Assembly: GCA_036824465.1 (NCBI GenBank)
Contig: DAITAC010000139.1
Location: 1 to 8,895, forward strand
Length of the DNA: 8,895 bases
Direction: 5' to 3'
Origin: JAKOQB01 sp036824465
Lineage (GTDB): Bacteria; Pseudomonadota; Gammaproteobacteria; Burkholderiales; Burkholderiaceae_F
Shown here piece by piece: positions 1 to 6,407 of the stretch (its first letter is position 1; each line of letters opens with the position of its first letter). The position numbers were made by a program, and so were the translations under genes. The notes below the pieces were generated by a model that saw only the letters and a program-made list of their open reading frames with translations, was not told where the DNA came from and made no database searches.

Positions 1-755
1 ATACCGATGCCGACGGCGGTGGTCGTGGCGACCAGTCCGAGGAAACCCCAGAGCACGGCAAAGTGGGTCGGATGCAGATGGTCCTTGTAGGTCGTGCGCG
101 TGCCGGGCGCCTGCGTTTTGCAATCGGAAAACCGCCGGTGGCGCAGGATGGTCAGGATCGTCTGCACGAGTGCCGTGCTCGGTCGGCCGCCGAGGTTGCC
201 CGCTGCTTGTGTCATCGCCCGCCAATAGCGCACGCCGCCTGCCACCGCCCCGAGGACCGCGAGGCCGACGAACAACGTCATGATCCCCTCGACGTAAAGG
301 ATCGGAATGAACTTGGAGAACACGACGCGCCCCTCGGGGAGTCTGCCAAGTCGGCCGAGCCAGCCCAACAGAGCGAGGAATATCAGGGCAGGGAACGCAA
401 AGAGCAGCGGCAGGTAGCGGGGATCAGCCAGCGCCCGCCCCATGAACGCGGGCACGGCATAGTGAGCGCGGCTCGCGTCTCGGAGTGCCGCCATGACGTT
501 GGCCGGCTTCGCGTCGCGGGGACAGTAGGCGGTGCATGTCGCGCACTGGTGACAGAGCCAGATCGACGCGCTCGCCAGCGCCCGCTCCCGCAGCCCCCAC
601 TGGACCCAGATCATCTCCTTGCGCGGGAACGGGTTGTCGGGTGTCGACAGCGGGCACACCACGGAGCACGTGCCGCACTGGTAGCAACGCGTGAGATCGC
701 CCGCGTCGAGCGCGAGGATCTGGCGCTTGAATGCGAGGTCCGGCGTCGCTAGCAC
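1..755 (-). CDS. qmoC: QmoC, quinone-interacting membrane-bound oxidoreductase subunit C (3' part outside window)
   Basis: QmoC is the membrane subunit of QmoABC. It has an HdrC-like ferredoxin domain fused to a haem-b membrane domain and exchanges electrons between QmoAB/AprBA and the quinone pool. About 251 residues are visible. Two [4Fe-4S] motifs are clear: CYQCGTCSVVCP (C24, C27, C30, C34) and CHQCATCTAYCP (C68, C71, C74, C78). Hydrophobic segments at about 115-132, 155-175 and 231-249 fit the start of the membrane domain, and His226, His228 and His231 are possible haem ligands. The start chosen is GTG at 755. It gives a 23-residue lead (VLATPDLAFKRQ...) before the first cysteine, typical of the family, and there is no ATG before residue 48. 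A weak CAGG lies 6 nt upstream, inside the terminal repeat of the 757-920 element. The insertion may have displaced an older start. The family call is secure; the start is not. Confidence 0.93.
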   Translation of the reverse strand, partial: MLATPDLAFKRQILALDAGDLTRCYQCGTCSVVCPLSTPDNPFPRKEMIWVQWGLRERALASASIWLCHQCATCTAYCPRDAKPANVMAALRDASRAHYAVPAFMGRALADPRYLPLLFAFPALIFLALLGWLGRLGRLPEGRVVFSKFIPILYVEGIMTLFVGLAVLGAVAGGVRYWRAMTQAAGNLGGRPSTALVQTILTILRHRRFSDCKTQAPGTRTTYKDHLHPTHFAVLWGFLGLVATTTAVGIG

Positions 756-756
756 A

Positions 757-920
757 AGTGGCCTGTAACAGTCGATTCGAGAGGGAAAGGCGCACCAGCG
801 CGAGCCGAGTGCGCGAAGCGAGCCGCGTCGCGTAGCCGACGCATACGCGCAAGGCGAGCGACAAAGCAATCGGCCGCGCCGGCGCGCAGGGCACGCGCGA
901 ATTCGCTGTTACAGGCCACT
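757..920. mobile_element. MITE-like 164-bp element with perfect 15-bp terminal inverted repeats
   Basis: The ends are agtggcctgtaacag (757-771) and its exact reverse complement ctgttacaggccact (906-920). With a one-base gap the symmetry continues inward for about 8 more bases (tcgattcg against cgaattcg). The interior has no transposase frame. It is rich in GCGAGC/CGCGAAGC-type words and holds a smaller perfect hairpin, gcgtcg (825-830) with cgacgc (837-842). The element fills nearly the whole qmoB-qmoC gap, where little or no spacing would be expected. No clear target-site duplication is seen (the flanks are ...agcaca and aaaagcc). It could be a non-autonomous MITE or another dispersed intergenic palindromic repeat. 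The inverted repeats are certain; mobility is inferred. Confidence 0.75.
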
Positions 921-3060
921 AAAAGCCTTTCATCGGGTTCAGGCCGACGCGCTTGATCACATCGACGAACTCCGCGAGCCGGTCCGGCAAGGTGTCGAAT
1001 TCCGAGATGGCCACCTCCATCACCTGCGCGCGCTCGGGCTCGAGCATCAGCGATGACAGCGTCTCGCGGACGTTCGTCATCCGCGTGGCCAGGAGTTCGC
1101 TGCCCTTGATGAAGTGGCACTGGTAGTCGTCGCCGGGCTTGCAGCCGAGCATCAACACACCGTCGAAGCCGCGCGAAAACGCGTCGGCCGCCATGACGAA
1201 GTTCACAGACCCGAGGCAGCGCACCGGGACGATGCGCAGCGAGGCGGGAAGCTGCCGGCGGTTGATCCCGGCCATGTCGAGCGCCGGGTAGGCATCGTTC
1301 TCACAGGCGAAGACCAGGATCCGTGGTTTCTCCTCGTCATCCTCGGGGATCTCGACGGCCTTGATCATCCCGGACACCATGTCGACCGAGTAGTCGTCGA
1401 ACGAAATGATCTGCACCGGACACGCACCCATGCAGGTGCCGCATCGTCGGCAGCGGTTGGTGACGACGAACGGCGTTTTCTTCTCGGGCAGCAGCTCGAT
1501 CGCGCCGAACGGGCACTCCTGGCTGCAGCGGCCGCAGGACGTGCACTTCTGCAGCAAGAAGCTCGGATAGGAAAGATCCCCGACCCGCGGGTGCACCGCC
1601 GCGCCGGCGGCGGCCTTGACGGTCGACTGGATCGCTTTCAGAGCCGCGGCCGTGCCATCCATGGCGGCGGCTGCGAGATCCATGGGCTTGCGGACTGCGC
1701 CCGCGGAATAGACGCCCGTGCGGCGGGTCTCGAACGGAAAACAGATGAAATTGGAGTCAGCGAAGCCATAGCGCGACAGCGGCAGCCCCTGGCCCTGCAG
1801 GTACTGCAAGTTGAGCCCCTCGGACTCGGACGGCACCGGCACCATCCCACTGGCGAGGACCGCGAGGTCCACCTCAAGCTGGATCGCCCCGCCGAGCGGT
1901 GAGTCAGCGAGATCCACGAGAACGCTCGCGCCCGCGCCCGCGGCGACCCCAGTTACCCGGGCCCGCGTGAAGAGGACGCCCGGATCCTCCTGGACGTGCC
2001 GGTAGAAGTACTCGAACTGGCCCGGCGCCAGCATGTCGCGATAGATGACATACACGGTCGAGTCGGGAACGAGCGACCGGACATAGGCAGCGTGCTTGAG
2101 CGCAACGAGGTGCGTCACGTGGCCGCTGTACTTGATGTTCGTCTCGTCCTCGTTTCCGTCGCACAGGAGGATCGCGACCGACTTGACCGCCTTGCCGTCC
2201 GAAGGGCGCCCGAATCGACCCGTCCCTGCCATTGCCTCGAAGGTGACGTTGGTCACGACGTTCGGATGTTTCCCGAGTCCATAGCGCTCGAGCTCGGGGT
2301 CCGGAAGCGGTCGCCAGCCGGCCGCCCACACGATGGTGCCGGCGCGCGAAGTCAGGATTTCACCATCGCGCTTGATCGAGACCTCGAACGCCCCGGGCTC
2401 GCCGCGGATCGTCCCGACCTCGGTGGAGGTGAGGACCTCGATGTCCGGGTGAGCTTGGGCTTCCCGTACAAGCGCCTCCACGCCGGTGACCTCCAGGTCG
2501 TGATACGGCGCGCATTTCGGGTACTGCTTGACGAGCTTCGCGGCGAACCCGCCGAGCCGCGCTTCCTTCTCCACGAGCGTGACGCGCGCGCCGGCCTTCG
2601 CCGCGCCCAGGGCTGCGTGCAGCCCCGCCATGCCACCACCGACCACGAGCACGGTCCGCTCGCGCGCTTCCGTGTACGGCGCGGGGAGCTTCTGCTTCTG
2701 CGCTCTGACGATGCCCATCCTGAGCGAATCGTGCGCCAGGCTCTGGGTCTCATCGTGCCCCGGCGCATGGCTCCACGCCACCAGTTCGCGGAGGTTGACC
2801 CGCTCGACCGTGGCGCCCGGCAAGGTGAACACGTCGGTGTTGACGCGGGGCGAGCAGGCCGCCACGAGGACTGCGTTCACGCTGCCCTGGGCGATGTCTT
2901 CTCTGATGCTGCGGACGTCCTCGAGGCAGAACGCGGCGGAGGTCTTCACCACCGCAATCCGCTCACCGTGCGCAACCTGCGCGAGCTTTTCCTGGTCCAC
3001 GCACTCGCCGATCCCGCAACCGCTGCAGAGGTAGACGCCGAGCTTCCGGTCCATTTGCAT
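919..3060 (-). CDS. qmoB: QmoB, quinone-interacting membrane-bound oxidoreductase subunit B
   Basis: QmoB is a cytoplasmic HdrA/MvhD-like flavin and iron-sulfur subunit of the complex that links APS reductase to quinones. The product is 713 aa, a usual length. Numbered from the first ATG: N-terminal HdrA-type cysteine motif CSGCGIGEC at 12-20; FAD dinucleotide-binding fold with VLVVGGGMAG at 137-146; YPKCAPYHDL near 180; two [4Fe-4S] ferredoxin motifs, C506/C509/C512/C516 and C537/C540/C543/C547; and a C-terminal MvhD/FrhD-like domain from about 580 with C586, C615, C640 and C648. The ATG at 3060 directly abuts the qmoA stop (TAAATG). A second in-frame ATG at 3054 (MDRKLGVY) sits 8 nt after GAGGT (3063-3067), whereas the first has only 2 nt spacing, so the true start may be 3054. 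The TAG stop (919-921) is formed at the edge of the 757-920 inverted-repeat element. Confidence 0.96.
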   Translation of the reverse strand: MQMDRKLGVYLCSGCGIGECVDQEKLAQVAHGERIAVVKTSAAFCLEDVRSIREDIAQGSVNAVLVAACSPRVNTDVFTLPGATVERVNLRELVAWSHAPGHDETQSLAHDSLRMGIVRAQKQKLPAPYTEARERTVLVVGGGMAGLHAALGAAKAGARVTLVEKEARLGGFAAKLVKQYPKCAPYHDLEVTGVEALVREAQAHPDIEVLTSTEVGTIRGEPGAFEVSIKRDGEILTSRAGTIVWAAGWRPLPDPELERYGLGKHPNVVTNVTFEAMAGTGRFGRPSDGKAVKSVAILLCDGNEDETNIKYSGHVTHLVALKHAAYVRSLVPDSTVYVIYRDMLAPGQFEYFYRHVQEDPGVLFTRARVTGVAAGAGASVLVDLADSPLGGAIQLEVDLAVLASGMVPVPSESEGLNLQYLQGQGLPLSRYGFADSNFICFPFETRRTGVYSAGAVRKPMDLAAAAMDGTAAALKAIQSTVKAAAGAAVHPRVGDLSYPSFLLQKCTSCGRCSQECPFGAIELLPEKKTPFVVTNRCRRCGTCMGACPVQIISFDDYSVDMVSGMIKAVEIPEDDEEKPRILVFACENDAYPALDMAGINRRQLPASLRIVPVRCLGSVNFVMAADAFSRGFDGVLMLGCKPGDDYQCHFIKGSELLATRMTNVRETLSSLMLEPERAQVMEVAISEFDTLPDRLAEFVDVIKRVGLNPMKGF

Positions 3061-4350
3061 TTACCTCGGTGCCGCGCTGCGAATCGTCTGGATGGCGAAG
3101 AGCGCCGCCGCCGTTGCCTCCTGCGTCGCGGTCGCGACGTCCACCGGGCTGCGTGCACAGCCCGCGGCGAAGATCCCGGCCGCGGCGTCCGGGACGACGA
3201 ACGCGTCAGCATCGAGCGTGAGGCCGGCGGTCTTCGACACCGTGCCTTCGATGCTGGGCACCATGCCTGTCGCGAGCACGACGAGGTCCACCGTCAGTCT
3301 CGTCTTCGTGGCCGCGAGGATGTCCTCGGCTTCGACGATCAGGTCGCGGGTGGCCGGAACCTCCTCGATCCGGGCCACCTTGCCCTTCATGATCGAAACG
3401 TTCGGGTCGCTCTGGACCTTCTTCGAGAAGTATTCATAGGTCCCGGGAGTTCGCAGGTCAATGTAGAAGATGTGCGCCTTGGCATCGGGGTTCTGCTCGC
3501 GCAGGTACGTGGCTTCCTTGAGCGAGGCGAGGCAGCAGATTCCCGAGCAATAGCCGAGGTGGTTCACGTCCCGCGAACCCGCACACTGGATGAACGCGGC
3601 GCTGCGCACCGGCTTGCCGTCGGAGGGGCGCTGGATCTTGCCCCGCGTGGGGCCGTTCGGCGCGGCCAGACGCTCGAGCATCACGTTCGTGATGACGTTC
3701 GGGTAGCGGCCGAAGCCGAGGTTGTCGATGCGCGTGGCGTCATAGGGCTTCCAGCCGGTGGCCATGATGACGGCGCCGACCTTCAGCGTGACGGTCCGCG
3801 GCTGCATCGCGAGGTCGATCGCGCTGTACGCGCACGCCGCGACGCACCTGGCGCACTCGCTGCCCTTGCACGCTGTACCGTCGATCACGTACTTCATCGG
3901 CACGGCCATCTCGTGCGGAAGATAAATGGCCTTCGTCGTCCCCATGCCGTAGTTGAACGAATTCGGCCGGCCCACGGGGCAGACGGCCACACAGGCGTTG
4001 CACGCCGTGCACCGGTCGTTGACGTAGCGCGGATGAAGCACGATCGTCGCGTCGAAGTTTCCGGGGCCGCCCTCGAGCTTCTGCACTTCCGCAAGGGTGA
4101 AGAAGCGCACGCGCGGTTCCTTGCGGATGCGCTGGAAGTTGATCTCGAGTCCGCAGTACGGCGGGCACAGCTTCGGGAAGTACTTGTTGAGCTGCGCGAC
4201 CCGGCCGCCGAGATAGGGATTCTTCTCGACGATCGTGACGTCGTACCCGGCCTCCGCCGCCTCGACCGCCGCAGTGATGCCGGCGATCCCCCCGCCGACG
4301 ATCAGGATGGTCCGGTGGACCGCACGGACCTCTTCGCCCGCGTCTGTCAT
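3061..4350 (-). CDS. qmoA: QmoA, quinone-interacting membrane-bound oxidoreductase subunit A
   Basis: QmoA is an HdrA-like flavoprotein subunit of QmoABC, thought to contact AprBA. The product is 429 aa, near the family length of about 410-430. It shows a Rossmann FAD motif TILIVGGGIAG (14-24) followed by VEKNPYLGG; FPKLCPPYCGLE near 58-69; cysteine group CTACNACVAVCP (C114, C117, C120, C124); second group CKGSECARCVAAC (C161, C166, C169, C173); HdrA-type cysteine stretch QCAGSRDVNHLGYCSGICC (255-273); and a C-terminal FAD segment AAGIFAAGCARSPVDVA. The ATG at 4350 overlaps the stop of the upstream sat remnant as TGATG. An AAGGGA lies about 10 nt upstream. It is followed without a gap by qmoB, so the two are almost certainly co-transcribed and translationally coupled. 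Confidence 0.96.
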   Translation of the reverse strand: MTDAGEEVRAVHRTILIVGGGIAGITAAVEAAEAGYDVTIVEKNPYLGGRVAQLNKYFPKLCPPYCGLEINFQRIRKEPRVRFFTLAEVQKLEGGPGNFDATIVLHPRYVNDRCTACNACVAVCPVGRPNSFNYGMGTTKAIYLPHEMAVPMKYVIDGTACKGSECARCVAACAYSAIDLAMQPRTVTLKVGAVIMATGWKPYDATRIDNLGFGRYPNVITNVMLERLAAPNGPTRGKIQRPSDGKPVRSAAFIQCAGSRDVNHLGYCSGICCLASLKEATYLREQNPDAKAHIFYIDLRTPGTYEYFSKKVQSDPNVSIMKGKVARIEEVPATRDLIVEAEDILAATKTRLTVDLVVLATGMVPSIEGTVSKTAGLTLDADAFVVPDAAAGIFAAGCARSPVDVATATQEATAAALFAIQTIRSAAPR

Positions 4351-4679
4351 CAGCGGCCAGTCCCTTCCAGCCCCTGGCGGAAGCGCGTCGAGGTGTCCCC
4401 GCTGCCCCAGGTTTCAAACAGACTTCCGGTCCGGGTCACGGACGATCTCCACACAAGCGGATCGAGCAGTGGCACGCGGATCTGGTCGACGATCTTCTGC
4501 GCATCGAATAAGCCATGTTACTCGGCGGTGCCGGCGTGGTCACGGCTGACGATGAAGTAGCTGCAGCTGGAGTTCGGGCAGAACGCGGCGTGGAGGACCG
4601 CTTCGCGTGGGCTACCGTATTGGCGTGCGAGCCTCTGCTCGTTGTTACGGGCGAGGAAATAATCGCACCTGAAGGTGCG
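4350..4679 (-). pseudogene. sat: ATP sulfurylase (sat) C-terminal remnant, truncated and with an in-frame stop
   Basis: This minus-strand frame reads as the C-terminal third of ATP sulfurylase. Recognisable blocks are GSPREAVLHAAF (about 4622-4587), YFIVSRDHAGTAE (4559-4521), then a TAA stop (4518-4520), then HGLFDAQKIVDQI in the same frame, and further down SGDTSTRFRQGL. In intact Sat the equivalent stretch is GPREAVLHA...HFI(I/V)GRDHAGVGDYYG.FDAQ.IF, with a C-terminal SGT..R..L..G. The stop falls where a Tyr codon is expected. The N-terminal two-thirds, including the HxxH nucleotide-binding motif region, and the final EFSRPEV block are missing. Homology fades at about 4664-4679, just before the oppositely oriented dsrC-like gene. 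The remnant frame ends in TGA overlapping the qmoA ATG. This is a decayed gene, not an active enzyme. The identification rests on motif recall rather than a search. Confidence 0.8.
4664..4679. promoter_or_regulatory. 16-bp dyad (7-2-7) upstream of the dsrC-like gene
   Basis: CGCACCTGAAGGTGCG is a perfect 7-bp inverted repeat with a 2-nt centre, ending 29 nt before the ATG at 4709. The position suits an operator or a 5'-UTR hairpin for that gene. It coincides with the point where sat homology ends. No flanking -35/-10 pair is convincing. A single short palindrome in GC-rich DNA may be chance. Confidence 0.3.
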
Positions 4680-4696
4680 CTCACGAGGGACGAAGC

Positions 4697-4702
4697 AGGG
4701 AG
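4697..4702 (+). promoter_or_regulatory. Ribosome binding site of the dsrC-like gene at 4709
   Basis: AGGGAG lies 6 nt before the ATG at 4709. It fixes the start and shows that the plus-strand frame, not the longer antisense frames here, is translated. Confidence 0.7.
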
Positions 4703-4708
4703 ATAACG

Positions 4709-5071
4709 ATGACGCAAACGACCGATCTGATCCGCGGCCGCGAGTTCGAGCCCGACCCACGGTTTCGTCATGCACCTCCAGAGTGGACGCCGGAGGCGGC
4801 GACCAACATCGCGCGGCAGGAAAACCTCACACTGATCGACGACCATTGGGAAGTGATGCGCGGGCTGCAGGAATTCTTCGCCCGCCACGAGGACACGCCG
4901 ATCACGCTCCGCGACCTGCACGACGCGCTCGACGAGAAATTCCACCACAAGGGCGGCGTGAAATATCTGTACACGCTGTTGCCCGGCGGGCCGGTGGCGC
5001 AGGGTTGCCGTCTGGCCGGGCTGAAACCTCCCGGCGGCGCGGTCGATACGAGCTTTGGCAGCGTGGCGTAG
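4709..5071 (+). CDS. DsrC/TusE-family sulfur relay protein lacking CysA
   Basis: This 120-aa protein belongs to the DsrC/TusE/DsvC family, which binds or transfers sulfur on C-terminal-arm cysteines and interacts with sulfite reductase or tRNA-thiolation partners. Family hallmarks are W26, DDHWEVMRGLQEFF (44-57), KYLYTLLPGGPVAQGCRLAGL (85-105) and a flexible tail. Only one cysteine is present, C100 (the CysB position). The usual C-terminal GC(V/I) is replaced by GGAVDTSFGSVA, so CysA is missing. Canonical DsrC has both cysteines and TusE keeps only CysA, so this is a divergent subtype that cannot form the CysA-CysB trisulfide or disulfide. It is transcribed opposite to the apr/qmo genes, with a good SD, and converges on the DUF202 gene 23 nt away. 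Role inferred: sulfur binding or regulation. Not TusE proper. Confidence 0.9.
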   Translation: MTQTTDLIRGREFEPDPRFRHAPPEWTPEAATNIARQENLTLIDDHWEVMRGLQEFFARHEDTPITLRDLHDALDEKFHHKGGVKYLYTLLPGGPVAQGCRLAGLKPPGGAVDTSFGSVA

Positions 5072-5094
5072 CGCGACGCGCTGGCAAGCCGCAG

Positions 5095-5469
5095 TCATGT
5101 CAGCGCGAGGTAGCCGATCAGCGCCACGCCGAGCAGCGAGATCAATCCGTTGAGCCAGATTCCCACGGATGTCCGGTAGCCGGGCGGGATCTCGACTGGC
5201 CGCAGCGACGCCAGCGCGACGCGGTATTGCGCGATCGACATCAAGGCTGCCAGCACGCCCAGCAGGATGAAGCCGATGCCGACCCAGAACGACACGCGAT
5301 CCAGCGGCGGCGCTGCCAGTGTTCCGGGCCCATGCGTCACGAAGCGCAGGAATAGCCCGAAGCGCTCGATCACGAAACCGAACGCCATCAAGCTCAGGCT
5401 CGTGCGGTTCCACGCGAGCAGCGTGCGTTCGGCGGCAAACAGCACGCGCGGATCATTGAGGTCAGACAT
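5095..5469 (-). CDS. DUF202 (YidH-like) inner-membrane protein
   Basis: This is a 124-aa membrane protein of the DUF202 family, whose biochemical function is unknown. The N-terminal signature DPRVLFAAERTLLAWNRTSL (6-25) is typical, followed by three hydrophobic segments at about 26-44, 60-81 and 105-123. The ATG at 5469 is preceded by CAGGAG with about 8 nt spacing, which supports the start. It is divergent from the 5619 gene (149-nt gap) and convergent with the dsrC-like gene at 4709. The length is normal and it looks intact. Nothing in the sequence ties it specifically to sulfur oxidation beyond its location. Confidence 0.88.
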   Translation of the reverse strand: MSDLNDPRVLFAAERTLLAWNRTSLSLMAFGFVIERFGLFLRFVTHGPGTLAAPPLDRVSFWVGIGFILLGVLAALMSIAQYRVALASLRPVEIPPGYRTSVGIWLNGLISLLGVALIGYLALT

Positions 5470-5618
5470 GCATCGAACTCCTGGAGCGGTTGCTGTGGCG
5501 GTTGCGTACGCCCCTGATTACGGCGTGGGCTTGAGGATGCGGATTGTGCGACGCTGCTGGCTTGAACGACAGCGGACCGACCCCAAGTCCGCGGCTGCAG
5601 CGATCCACGGAGGCACCC
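5470..5618. promoter_or_regulatory. Divergent intergenic region with a tandem GCGGTTGC pair
   Basis: This 149-bp region lies between the divergent DUF202 and 5619 genes and must hold promoters for one or both. An 8-bp word gcggttgc occurs at 5486-5493 and again at 5498-5505, one helical-turn-like step (12 bp) apart, just upstream of the DUF202 SD. No convincing sigma-70 or sigma-54 promoter could be fixed by eye. Confidence 0.3.
5609..5613 (+). promoter_or_regulatory. Ribosome binding site deciding the 5619 start
   Basis: GGAGG lies 5 nt before the ATG at 5619. It favours this start over an in-frame ATG at 5544, which would add 25 non-conserved-looking residues and has no SD. Confidence 0.75.
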
Positions 5619-6044
5619 ATGTTCGGTCCGATCACTATTCCCTTTGGCGTGAAACTGCTGTTCAACACCATCAAGCTCAAGCCGGGCGTGACCTACGACG
5701 ACGTTGAACTGGCGCTGGCTGAGATGTGCAATGTGGTGAAGGAAGCGTATGGCGGCGACAAAGGCGGCTTCGTTGCCGGTCAGGTGTTCCGCTTCTCGGG
5801 ATTCGTGTCCGCAGAGGGATCGCTCGGTCCCATGAGCGGGGCGAACCACGACCTGGTGATCGTGACCTACTGGCGATCGTTCGAGGAGCATGAGCGTTCG
5901 CATGCCGATGCGGCCTTCAGGGAGAAGTTTGCGGCATTGGCCGAACTGAGCACCGAGACGCACGAGCTTGGGTACGACATGATGTGGCAAGGGGAGCCGG
6001 AAGCGGCGACTGCAAAAGCGGCGGTGAGCCCACAGACGGCCTGA
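5619..6044 (+). CDS. Small alpha/beta-barrel protein with SOR-like Cys/His-x3-His/Glu pattern
   Basis: This 141-aa soluble protein of unknown function starts at an ATG with a strong SD. The pattern of beta strands and helices, and the segment HDLVIVTYWRSFEEHERSH (77-95), resemble the dimeric alpha/beta barrel group (antibiotic-biosynthesis-monooxygenase-like). Within it are C37, followed by a GGFVAGQ strand; H91-x3-H95 after a YW.SFEE segment; and MMWQGEP with E126. In order and context these recall the N-terminal half of sulfur oxygenase reductase, whose iron ligands are a His-x3-His and a Glu and whose catalytic Cys precedes a GFVGFQ strand. The spacing from the second His to Glu is about 7 residues longer here. 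SOR is about 310 aa, so this would be a single-domain relative. A plain ABM-like protein is the conservative reading. It is divergent from DUF202 and convergent with the dsrC-like gene ending at 6060. Confidence 0.8.
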   Translation: MFGPITIPFGVKLLFNTIKLKPGVTYDDVELALAEMCNVVKEAYGGDKGGFVAGQVFRFSGFVSAEGSLGPMSGANHDLVIVTYWRSFEEHERSHADAAFREKFAALAELSTETHELGYDMMWQGEPEAATAKAAVSPQTA

Positions 6045-6059
6045 TCCGCCGTTCGCGCT

Positions 6060-6407
6060 TCAGCCGGTACTCCACGCCCGCGGACGACGCATGCCGGCGA
6101 TCTTGCACGCCTGTTTGACATAGCCGTACGGGAACAATTCGAACAGCCGCTGGCGCGCGCCATCGCCCAGTCCCGCTTCCTCGGCGAGGAACCAGATCAC
6201 GAAGCGCGCATCCGGGATCAGACGGTGCTCGTCGAGATAGCGGCGCATGTAGCGCAGCACCTGCCAGTGTTCCTGCGTGAGTTCGATCCCTTCCCTGCGC
6301 GCGAGCGCCGTGGCGACGGCTTCGTTCCAATCATCGGGGTCGATCAGGTAGCCCTCGTCGTCGGTGGCCGGAAGCGCGCCGGTTTCCTTTTGCAGCGGCG
6401 CGTTCAC
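6060..6407 (-). CDS. DsrC/TusE-family protein, CysB only, translationally coupled to the CxxxCC protein
   Basis: This 115-aa DsrC-family protein starts at GTG 6407, which overlaps the stop of the upstream gene as GTGA, implying coupling. Features: DEGYLIDPDDWNEAVA (17-32), ELTQEHWQVLRYMRRYLDEH (42-61), then LFPYGYVKQACKIAGM (91-106) with C101 at the CysB position. The tail RRPRAWSTG ends without the penultimate CysA of DsrC/TusE. The family is certain. The lack of CysA argues against the classic DsrC role as trisulfide substrate of DsrAB/DsrMKJOP, and the lack of the TusE cysteine argues against tRNA thiolation. A regulatory or sulfur-binding role alongside apr/qmo is inferred. It is distinct in sequence from the copy at 4709, so not a recent duplicate. 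Confidence 0.92.
   Translation of the reverse strand: MNAPLQKETGALPATDDEGYLIDPDDWNEAVATALARREGIELTQEHWQVLRYMRRYLDEHRLIPDARFVIWFLAEEAGLGDGARQRLFELFPYGYVKQACKIAGMRRPRAWSTG

Noticed and set aside
749..1120. Minus-strand small frames through the inverted-repeat element
   Set aside because: They arise from stop-poor GC-rich repeat DNA and have no start signals. The element looks non-coding.
1996..4560. Very long plus-strand open frame (854 codons) antisense to qmoA/qmoB
   Set aside because: The product is Arg/His/Asp-rich with no recognisable domain, and it lies opposite two secure genes. Long antisense frames are expected in GC-rich DNA.
4515..4706. 63-codon plus-strand frame ending just before the dsrC-like gene
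   Set aside because: It lies antisense to the sat remnant, has no SD, and is explained by the complementary coding signal.
4436..5413. 325-codon minus-strand frame across the dsrC-like gene and sat remnant
   Set aside because: It is a shadow of the plus-strand dsrC-like and minus-strand DUF202 genes in another frame; composition and motifs do not look like a protein.
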